Source of the DNA: Thermothelomyces thermophilus ATCC 42464
Lineage: Eukaryota; Ascomycota; Sordariomycetes; Sordariales; Chaetomiaceae
DNA length: 64,000 nucleotides
Direction of reading: 5' to 3'
Assembly (NCBI RefSeq): GCF_000226095.1
Contig: NC_016472.1
Span: 496,001-560,000 of the forward strand
Part shown: positions 1-7,131 of the stretch, piece by piece
Layout of the letters: each line of letters opens with the position of its first letter
Numbering within the stretch: the stretch's first letter is position 1
Notes under the pieces: model-generated
What the model was told of the DNA's origin: nothing
Seen by the model: the letters and a program-made list of their open reading frames with translations, nothing else
Databases searched by the model: none
Program-made: the position numbers and the translations under genes

Positions 1-33
1 CTTTCAGAAGCAGTCTGAGTTGGGTTCGTCACA
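1..33 (+). repeat. 3' end of the 5' LTR of gypsy element 1 (cut by window edge)
   Basis: The first 33 bases match the last 33 bases of the LTR at 6718-7131, ending in TTCGTCACA. The rest of this LTR lies left of the window. The end point is confirmed by the RIPed sister element 3, where LTR and internal sequence part at the same place. Confidence 0.9.
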
Positions 34-35
34 CG

Positions 36-46
36 TTGTTACCACT
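36..46 (+). promoter_or_regulatory. Self-priming primer binding site of element 1
   Basis: Two bases after the LTR end lies TTGTTACCACT, the exact reverse complement of AGTGGTAACAA at 6949-6959 in the LTR. That LTR motif starts 39 bases after the start of a TATATA box (6910-6915), where the transcript is expected to begin. An 11-nt match between the transcript 5' end and the primer site is the hallmark of Tf1/sushi self-priming. No tRNA 3' end was recognised as an alternative. Confidence 0.8.
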
Positions 47-60
47 CCCTTTGTTCTGTC

Positions 61-2322
61 ATGGTTCAGAACGGAGGTGACTTCGACCTCGACATCGACA
101 TGGCTACCAACGTCACGGCCGAACAGCTGCTCGCTCAGCTTGGTCAACTCCAGCAGCGGATCCAGGAGTTGGACCAGAGAGACAAGGCTGCTCAAGCTCG
201 AATCAAGGAACTCGAGAACCGCGAAAAGTACTCGCAGAAGTTGGTCAACGAAGCCTACGCCAAAATCGAAGCGCTCGAGACCGCCAAGGCGAGCCGCATC
301 AAGATCGAACCACCTGGTAAATACGGAGGAACCAAGGAGGATCTCGCAGGATTCCTGACAAACCTCCGATCCTACTTCCGGCTCAATGACGACAAGTTTC
401 CGGACGACAAAGCCAAAGTCCTCTACGCAGCCACGAGACTAGAGGGCAAGGCACTCAGATGGTTCGAGCCTACGTGGAACGACTATCTCACGGAGGAAGA
501 CGAAGACGATCGAGACGCGTTTACACGGGCAGTCTTCCGATCTTACGACCGTTTCGAAGAAGAGCTTCGGAAAGTTTTTGGCGACAAAGACGAGAAGATT
601 CATGCGCAAGAAAGACTCGCCAATCTCCGACAGACCAAGTCAGCAGCCTCCTACGCCGCACAGTTCAGACAGGACATGCTCAAGTCTCAGCTTAACGACG
701 AGGCGTTGATGCAACTGTTCTACAACGGCTTGAAGGAAAAGGTCAAGGACGAGCTGTACAAGTACGATCGGCCTGAGACTCTGGATGAATACATCGCGCA
801 GGCCATCAGGATCGATGATCGACTCTACGCACGAGAGCAGCAGAAACGAGGTCGAATGAACGGAACCACGGTTAAGGCCAACGACAAGAAAAAGCGAGCG
901 TACGTTAGTACCTCGTACGGGACGCACCCCGGAGCCATGGATGTGGACGCAGCGCAGAAGCAGGACCAGAAGAAGGCGACCAGAGACAAGTCCAATGTTA
1001 CCTGCTACAACTGCGGAAAGAAAGGGCATTACAAGCGAGAATGCCGGAGCCCGAAGAAAGAATGGAAGCCAGTCCCTGGAAAAGAAATCGCGGACATCGA
1101 CGAAACCACCAAGAACGTCACCGAAGTAGCAGCCACGAGCTACGAAGACAAGGACAGTGACACGGACAGTCTCGGACACGACGGCAACGGTGAAGACGAA
1201 CAAGCACCGTACTCCGAACTGGTCACTGTGGACCCAGAGACAGGTCTTGCCGAATGGGACATGGCAGGAGAGTATGCGCCGCCAATTTCGATTCTCCCAA
1301 TCTTGAGGCAGTGGGGTTTCACAGTCACGCAGAGGCGGGATGGATCGTGGACAACCGACACCCAAGGAATCGAAAGACCCGGACCCAATGCTCTATTCCT
1401 CCAGGAACGAATCGAATGGTACCGCAACGAAGTTTTCCGACTCAACACGGAACTGCGCGAACGGGATGGGCGCTTGACTCGACTCGCCCAGCAGAGCGAT
1501 GAGATGAAGGACGAAATGAGGGAACTCCGACGTATCGTGGAAACCATCAAAGGGGAACAGCCTGTGACATATGATGGGCCCGATAGCTACGCCGAGCACT
1601 TTGACGATCAGCAACTCAGCCACGACGTACGGAACCCCGAGTACCAGTTCATGCGCGCGAACCGCGGAAAAGATGAGCGTACGTGGGAAAGCTACTGGAA
1701 GAAACACTCCTATGTCAGCACTGGAGTACCTACGGTCCACGTACAATGGGAAGGATTCGGGAAAGAGTTCCAATACCTTCCAGGCGACGCCACGCGACTG
1801 CACCCTCGACATGAGGCACATGCGCAAGTGCCCTGGTTCCAGTGTGTGGCACACGAATGCCGATACCACTTCCGCGACAAATTCGAAAACAACCACTGGC
1901 CGACCCGACAGGAGAACGGGGACGGAGGCTTGTGCCCTGTGGAATGGGTCTACGATGCAGGAAACAGAGCGGCCGAATTGCTTTGGAAGATCGAAGCCCG
2001 CGATCTAGAAAGCATCACGATAGTTCCAAGACGAGCCTGGCCTAGGCACTGCGGAACGGGACGAGACACATGGGACTCGTGCTGGAGCAACGATTGCCTC
2101 TATCACGCGGACGAAAAGAAATTGCGAATTCGGGAGCTTCAGATGAAGCTATGGCACGCACGACGGAAAGCAGAACGGACCCAATGGTGGGAAGCCGCAA
2201 GCACTCAATGGCTCACGGAAATGAGCACGATCGACGAAGCCGCTATCAGCCGAACAACCGAAGAGGTCAGCACTGACCTGGGAAACGGGTCAGGGCCCTT
2301 CGAGGGGCCCGGAAACCATTAA
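61..2322 (+). CDS. Gag polyprotein of Ty3/gypsy element 1
   Basis: This is a 753-residue intact frame beginning at the first ATG after the primer site. Residues 20-75 are a predicted coiled coil. Residues about 85-260 are a retrotransposon-type Gag/capsid region. A CCHC zinc knuckle follows (C315, C318, H323, C328), which binds RNA in this family. The 420 residues beyond the knuckle are unusual: a second coiled coil at about 445-498, then a Trp/Cys/His-rich region holding two CX4CX2H motifs (C595/C600/H603 and C674/C679/H682). The frame ends 46 bases into the pol frame, and a -1 frameshift signal lies in the overlap. The product would form the cytoplasmic virus-like particle. The function of the C-terminal extension is not known to me. 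Confidence 0.9.
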   Translation: MVQNGGDFDLDIDMATNVTAEQLLAQLGQLQQRIQELDQRDKAAQARIKELENREKYSQKLVNEAYAKIEALETAKASRIKIEPPGKYGGTKEDLAGFLTNLRSYFRLNDDKFPDDKAKVLYAATRLEGKALRWFEPTWNDYLTEEDEDDRDAFTRAVFRSYDRFEEELRKVFGDKDEKIHAQERLANLRQTKSAASYAAQFRQDMLKSQLNDEALMQLFYNGLKEKVKDELYKYDRPETLDEYIAQAIRIDDRLYAREQQKRGRMNGTTVKANDKKKRAYVSTSYGTHPGAMDVDAAQKQDQKKATRDKSNVTCYNCGKKGHYKRECRSPKKEWKPVPGKEIADIDETTKNVTEVAATSYEDKDSDTDSLGHDGNGEDEQAPYSELVTVDPETGLAEWDMAGEYAPPISILPILRQWGFTVTQRRDGSWTTDTQGIERPGPNALFLQERIEWYRNEVFRLNTELRERDGRLTRLAQQSDEMKDEMRELRRIVETIKGEQPVTYDGPDSYAEHFDDQQLSHDVRNPEYQFMRANRGKDERTWESYWKKHSYVSTGVPTVHVQWEGFGKEFQYLPGDATRLHPRHEAHAQVPWFQCVAHECRYHFRDKFENNHWPTRQENGDGGLCPVEWVYDAGNRAAELLWKIEARDLESITIVPRRAWPRHCGTGRDTWDSCWSNDCLYHADEKKLRIRELQMKLWHARRKAERTQWWEAASTQWLTEMSTIDEAAISRTTEEVSTDLGNGSGPFEGPGNH

Positions 2323-5300
2323 CGCCCGCGCAGCGGCGAGTGGTAGCGCAGTACAGGAGGAACTGGCGCAAGAGACCACTATACCGAGACCTCCCGGCAG
2401 AAACATGGGAAATCGCCGCAATCTTTGGACGACGGCGGCAAGACAAGCGGCTGTGGATAACAGCACAGTGGAAACAGCACGAAATGCTCGCACTAGTGGA
2501 CAGTGGAGCAGAGATGAATCTGATTTCGCCGACACTTGTGAATCAGCTGCGGATACCCTGGAGAATGAAGCGGAAGCATGGCATAGTCAAAGGGCCATTT
2601 CCGACGCAATGGGTACGCAGGGAGACCGAACCGATCGACATCACTGTGGCAGGGAAGACCACAGCAGTCGTATTCAGCATCGTGGACATGGGCAACGACA
2701 AAGACATGATATTGGGGTTACCATGGCATGAAGACTACGACCCGGACATCAGCTGGAAGAATGGTGGCCACCTGCGACCCCGAATGGAGTCGTATTCGAC
2801 CAGCGAGATGGGGAGCGCGCAAGGATCGCGAGCGGACGATGCTCAGAGAAAGGCATGTCCTACGGATCCACCGCAAGAGACGGACAGTGGCAGGCAGACC
2901 ACTACGGACTCTGGAAGAAGCGGCATAACGATACCGACGTTGCGACAGGAGGAACGAGCTGAATCGCCGATAGCTGTTCTCTCCGTTGACGAATGCGGAG
3001 CACTGCAATGGGAGCAGTGGGTTGAGACAGGAGAAATCGCCAGTATCGCCATGGACGGAACCAAGTTCGCATACTACCAGAAAACCGAGAGACGGGACAA
3101 GACTGGGGAAGTACCGAAGGAATACGAAGGACACCCAGCATTCGAACCGAAGCATCTGGAAGGATTACCAGAACACGGCCCATGGGATCACGAGATCAAG
3201 CTCAAGGAAGGAGCACGACTGAAGTTCTTCAAGATTTACCACACGAGCCAGACACAGAACGAAGAACTTAAGCGATATTTGGAGGAGAACCTTCGAAGAG
3301 GACATATCCGCCCGTCGACATCGCCAGCAGGCTACCCAATCCTGTTTGTGCCCAAGAAAGACGGAAAGCTACGGTTATGCGTCGACTATCGGCAACTCAA
3401 CGAACAGACCGTGAAAAATCGATACCCGTTACCGCTGATCTCACGGCTCCGAGATCAGTTGGCAGGAGCCCAATATTTCACGCGTCTTGACTTGCCATCG
3501 GCCTACAACCACATACGGATCAAAGAAGGCGACGAGTGGAAAACGGCCTTTAGGACACCTTATGGCCACTACGAGTACCTCGTCATGCCATTTGGACTTA
3601 CGAACGCGCCGGCAACGTTCCAAGCCCTGATTGATCAAGCTATCCGACCCTTTCTCGACAAATTTGCGGTATGTTATCTCGACGATATACTCATCTTCTC
3701 CAAGACGATGGACGAACACCGGAAGCACGTAAAAGCAGTGCTGGACGCGCTGCACGCGTACAAGCTATCAGTCAACAAGGGAAAGAGCGAATTCCACGTC
3801 AGGAAAACGGTGTTTCTGGGATACGAGATATCCCCAGGACAAATCCGGATGGAACCTTCAAAGGTTGAAGCTATCAAGAATTGGCCACGACCGACGTCAG
3901 TCACGGAAGTACGAAGCTTCATCGGATTTGCAAACTTCTACCGGATGTTCCTCAGGAACTTTGGAGCGATCGCACGACCTTTGCACGAACTTACCAAGAA
4001 GAACGCTGAATTCCAATGGGAAGAGCAACACGAGCAGGCATTTACGCAGATTCGCGACGCCATCACCGAGGATCCAGTACTGGTACTGCCAGACCCCAAG
4101 AAGCCATTCGAGGTAGAAACGGACGCTTCAGACTACGCCATCGGAGGACAATTGGGACAACGAGACGAACAAGGGAAGCTACATCCTGTAGCCTTCTTTT
4201 CAAAGAAGCTCGATGGACCACGTCTCAATTATCCGATCCACGACAAGGAACTACTTGCGATTGTCGAAGCTTTCAAGGAATGGCGACCATACCTCAGCGG
4301 CACGATTGAACCAGTACAAGTGTATACGGATCACAAGAACCTGCGATACTTCACGACGACGAAGGAACTCAACGGACGACAAATACGATGGGCAGAATTC
4401 CTCGCGGAATTCAACTTCGAGATCCGCTACAAGAAGGGCAAAGAGAACGCACGAGCGGACATCTTAAGCCGACGAACGGATCACACGAAAGGACGAACGG
4501 AAACAACGCTACCGTTATTCAAGGAACGAATAGACGGAACGCTGCATCACGAAACGCAGACACCCGTGGAAGACGATCCACTTGACTCGTTCCTAGAATG
4601 CTGCGCAATCTTTCGAGAAGAAAGGATCAACGAGGCACAGTATCAAGCAGCACCCGGACCAGTGGTACCTGACGGAGTAGAAGAGAAAGATGGGAAACTC
4701 TGGTACCGAGGCAAAGCGTACATCCACGACAAAGGTCAACAGCTGCGGATGATTCGAGAACTCCACGAGTCGAAACTCGGAGGACACAAAGGAGTTACGA
4801 AGACTGTCGCACAAGTCAAGAAACACTACGACTTTCCACAGTTGACGACACGAGTTAAGGAAGTCGTACGGAACTGCGACATCTGCAATCGGAGCAAAAC
4901 GGCACGACACAAGCCGTACGGGCTACTTCAGCCACTACCAACAGCTGACAAACCATGGAGTTCAGTTACGATGGACTTCATTACGAAGCTGCCAGAATCC
5001 AAGGACACGGCCACAGGAGTGACCTACGACAGTATTCTTACTGTAGTAGATCGCCTGACTAAGTGGGCATATTTCTTTCCCTACAAGGAGTCCTGGACAG
5101 CGGAACAGTTGGCAGACGTGATCTATCGGCAAGTTGCATCAGTGCATGCTTGGCCGCAAGAATGGATCACCGACAGAGACACCAAGTTCGCATCGAAGTT
5201 CTGGCAAGCGTTAATGCAACGATTGGGCGTTAACAGCAAGCTGTCAACGGCATATCACCCACAGACTGACGGACAAACGGAGCGACTAAACCAAGTTGTT

Positions 5301-6140
5301 GAGCAGTACCTCCGTTCTTACGTCAACTACCAGCAAAACGACTGGGTCATGCTGTTGCCAACAGCACAACTCGCTTACAACACGACGCCAACGGAGACGA
5401 CCAAAGTCACACCGTTCTTCGCGAACTACGGATATGAAGCAGACCTTAGGCAAGGACCAGAGGTCACAGTGCCAAGAGCAGCAGTCAAAGCAGAACAGAT
5501 GCACGCACTGCACGAGAAGCTCAAGAAGGAACTCGAGTTTGTCAAGACCAGAATGAAGAACTACTACGACAAACACAGGCTCGAGGGACCTCGCCTAGAG
5601 AGGGGAGATAAAGTCTACCTGATCGCACGAAACTTACGAACCAAACGACCAAGCACGAAGCTGGACTTCAAGAAGGTCGGACCCTTCGTTATCAAAGAAC
5701 GAATTTCGACATCCAACTACCGACTATCGTTACCGTCATCTATGCGACTACGGACGGATGTTTTTCATATTTCACTTCTCGAACCAGCACCAAAGAACGC
5801 CAAGGTTGCCACGCACATCGAAGCAGAGGACGAAGAGGAAGAATGGGACGTCGAAGAAATTCTGGATTCACGCATCATCAACGGAGAACTGCAGTACCTG
5901 GTCAAATGGCTTGATTTTGGGCCAGAAGACAACTCATGGGAACCAGTTAAGAACCTGAGTTGCCCCGAGAAACTTCAGCAGTTCCACCAGAGGAACCCTG
6001 ACCGACCGAAAGCGACGAACCCGAAACCAACCCGAAATCGGCCAGCAAGGACGGATCCAAAGGAACTTCAGGATACACGGCATCCCAAAGCTGTCCGAAA
6101 TCGGCGGACAGGCGAGATGGGGTCGAAGAAGACGCAGTAA
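2277..6140 (+). CDS. Pol polyprotein of element 1 (protease, RT, RNase H, integrase, chromodomain)
   Basis: The frame is intact and most likely translated as Gag-Pol by -1 frameshifting. Residues are numbered from 2340. An aspartic protease has DSGA at 54-57. The reverse transcriptase covers about 310-500 with catalytic YLDD at 446-449. RNase H starts at the Asp of TDAS (594). Integrase has an HHCC zinc domain (H809, H816, C846, C849) and a D,D,E core (D879, D945, E981). A chromodomain near 1195-1245 has the aromatic residues of YLVKW and SWEP. Chromodomains in this family steer integration to methylated-histone chromatin, which fits the nest of older copies here. The last 194 bases overlap the opposite-strand gene at 5947-6585. 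No disabling mutation is seen. Confidence 0.95.
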   Translation, partial: PGKRVRALRGARKPLTPAQRRVVAQYRRNWRKRPLYRDLPAETWEIAAIFGRRRQDKRLWITAQWKQHEMLALVDSGAEMNLISPTLVNQLRIPWRMKRKHGIVKGPFPTQWVRRETEPIDITVAGKTTAVVFSIVDMGNDKDMILGLPWHEDYDPDISWKNGGHLRPRMESYSTSEMGSAQGSRADDAQRKACPTDPPQETDSGRQTTTDSGRSGITIPTLRQEERAESPIAVLSVDECGALQWEQWVETGEIASIAMDGTKFAYYQKTERRDKTGEVPKEYEGHPAFEPKHLEGLPEHGPWDHEIKLKEGARLKFFKIYHTSQTQNEELKRYLEENLRRGHIRPSTSPAGYPILFVPKKDGKLRLCVDYRQLNEQTVKNRYPLPLISRLRDQLAGAQYFTRLDLPSAYNHIRIKEGDEWKTAFRTPYGHYEYLVMPFGLTNAPATFQALIDQAIRPFLDKFAVCYLDDILIFSKTMDEHRKHVKAVLDALHAYKLSVNKGKSEFHVRKTVFLGYEISPGQIRMEPSKVEAIKNWPRPTSVTEVRSFIGFANFYRMFLRNFGAIARPLHELTKKNAEFQWEEQHEQAFTQIRDAITEDPVLVLPDPKKPFEVETDASDYAIGGQLGQRDEQGKLHPVAFFSKKLDGPRLNYPIHDKELLAIVEAFKEWRPYLSGTIEPVQVYTDHKNLRYFTTTKELNGRQIRWAEFLAEFNFEIRYKKGKENARADILSRRTDHTKGRTETTLPLFKERIDGTLHHETQTPVEDDPLDSFLECCAIFREERINEAQYQAAPGPVVPDGVEEKDGKLWYRGKAYIHDKGQQLRMIRELHESKLGGHKGVTKTVAQVKKHYDFPQLTTRVKEVVRNCDICNRSKTARHKPYGLLQPLPTADKPWSSVTMDFITKLPESKDTATGVTYDSILTVVDRLTKWAYFFPYKESWTAEQLADVIYRQVASVHAWPQEWITDRDTKFASKFWQALMQRLGVNSKLSTAYHPQTDGQTERLNQVVEQYLRSYVNYQQNDWVMLLPTAQLAYNTTPTETTKVTPFFANYGYEADLRQGPEVTVPRAAVKAEQMHALHEKLKKELEFVKTRMKNYYDKHRLEGPRLERGDKVYLIARNLRTKRPSTKLDFKKVGPFVIKERISTSNYRLSLPSSMRLRTDVFHISLLEPAPKNAKVATHIEAEDEEEEWDVEEILDSRIINGELQYLVKWLDFGPEDNSWEPVKNLSCPEKLQQFHQRNPDRPKATNPKPTRNRPARTDPKELQDTRHPKAVRNRRTGEMGSKKTQ
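2280..2310 (+). promoter_or_regulatory. -1 programmed ribosomal frameshift signal between gag and pol
   Basis: The heptamer GGGAAAC at 2280-2286 is aligned with the gag frame as G GGA AAC, a canonical X XXY YYZ slippery site. After a 6-nt spacer comes GGGCCCTTCGAGGGGCCC (2293-2310), able to form a very GC-rich hairpin. The pol frame is open from 2277, has no ATG at its start, and lies exactly in the -1 frame. The hairpin and all but one base of the heptamer are still visible in element 3 near 15000-15032. Confidence 0.85.
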
Positions 6141-6585
6141 CCCCAGAAGCTTCCGCTGCCACCGCCGCCGCAGCCTCCTCACGTTCCACTCGCTCCAACT
6201 CCTCCACACTGTCGATACCCCGAGCGATAGCCCTCATCATCTTCTCAAACCACATTCGCTTCTGTTTCCGGAGACGAAGGACCCGCTCCTCAGCAGCCAT
6301 AAGCTCATCCTCAAGTTTTTGATGCTGAGCCGCAATAGACCGAAGCTGAGCAGGAGAAACGCCAAGAACGTCACAATTCGAACGCTTGTTGCGAACGCAC
6401 TCTGCGCATCGAGAAGAATCGCTTTTCGAAACCTCGCACGAACTAAGGCCTTTGGACTCGCACGGCGTACAAGGACGCATCGTTAAAAGATTATCCGAGG
6501 AGAGAATCGCGGCCAGGAGATGGTTGGCACGAAGAGTCGACGCAGCAGGTTTAGATTTCGACTTCTTTCTCACACGATCAGCCAT
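5947..6585 (-). CDS. Antisense accessory protein of element 1, Zn2Cys6-like
   Basis: This 212-residue frame runs opposite to gag-pol and begins with MADRV at 6585; element 2 has the same five residues at its start. The N-terminus is basic. Six cysteines follow (C39, C42, C50, C60, C63, C71; CX2CX7CX9CX2CX7C), very close to the Gal4-type binuclear zinc cluster (CX2CX6CX5-12CX2CX6-8C). Residues about 80-137 are charged and probably helical, with the motif RGIDSVEELE at 122-131. The tail is Ala/Ser-rich. The frame is open upstream to 6837 in the LTR but lacks support there. Equivalent frames, broken by RIP, occur in elements 2 and 3. A nuclear regulator of the element is my inference; a second nucleic-acid-binding structural protein is the alternative. 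Confidence 0.7.
   Translation of the reverse strand: MADRVRKKSKSKPAASTLRANHLLAAILSSDNLLTMRPCTPCESKGLSSCEVSKSDSSRCAECVRNKRSNCDVLGVSPAQLRSIAAQHQKLEDELMAAEERVLRLRKQKRMWFEKMMRAIARGIDSVEELERVEREEAAAAVAAEASGVTASSSTPSRLSADFGQLWDAVYPEVPLDPSLLADFGLVSGSSLSVGQGSSGGTAEVSRGNSGS
6373..6471 (-). other. Six-cysteine cluster coding segment of the antisense protein
   Basis: These bases encode C39 to C71 of the antisense protein. The spacing is one residue longer than the Gal4 norm in the first loop. The matching segment of element 2 (10067-10156) has exact Gal4-type spacing if Tyr codons TAT are read back to Cys codons TGT. Confidence 0.7.
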
Positions 6586-6702
6586 CTCGACAACATCGTG
6601 GGAAGGCAAAGGAAGGAAGAAACTGGGAAACGCAATTACGTACAGACAGGGGATGATGGCGCTATTTGAAACGGACCGGAGTCTTTCGAGGACGAAAGAC
6701 CT

Positions 6703-6712
6703 GAAGGAGGGG
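6703..6712 (+). promoter_or_regulatory. Polypurine tract of element 1
   Basis: GAAGGAGGGG lies five bases (CATCG) before the 3' LTR. The same purine run plus CATCG precedes the 3' LTRs of elements 2 and 3, so it is the expected plus-strand primer. Confidence 0.7.
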
Positions 6713-6717
6713 CATCG

Positions 6718-7131
6718 TGTCACGATTTGGCTGCATAAGGCGACCCGGCAAGGCGCACAGAACCAATCAGGAACCACAAGACCTAAGGACCAATCAGGAA
6801 GTGATCGCAGTGATCGCACTTCGATCAAGACGAGCACTTGGGTAACGATCGCAGGATCGCAGCAGCGATCGCACGATCAAGACTCAAGGGGGAAAGGACA
6901 AGGAAATTGTATATAGTCACTCGTTCTGGCGAACTCTGGGAGTTCACCAGTGGTAACAATCACAATCACAGTACTCATACCAAGCATTGCTGATTACTGT
7001 GAGAGACAACTCTAAGTGTTGTTGTGAACCCTTTGGCTTCACCGAATCCCTCAGACGACCTGCCTGCTTGTCCCGCTTCACCCACCTCCGTCTGGACCCT
7101 TTCAGAAGCAGTCTGAGTTGGGTTCGTCACA
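6718..7131 (+). repeat. 3' LTR of element 1 (414 bp)
   Basis: The LTR runs from TGTCACG to TTCGTCACA. Its borders are fixed by comparison with element 3. U3 (6718-6948) carries two CCAATCA boxes, five GATCGCA motifs (6803-6873) and a TATATA box at 6910-6915. R is predicted to start at 6949 with AGTGGTAACAA. A TSD cannot be tested because the left flank is outside the window; the right flank is CTTGA. Confidence 0.9.

Noticed and set aside
6586-6837. Extension of the antisense frame of element 1 upstream to 6837
   Set aside because: The first 84 codons run through the purine tract and LTR and look non-coding. MADRV at 6585 is shared with element 2, so that ATG was chosen.
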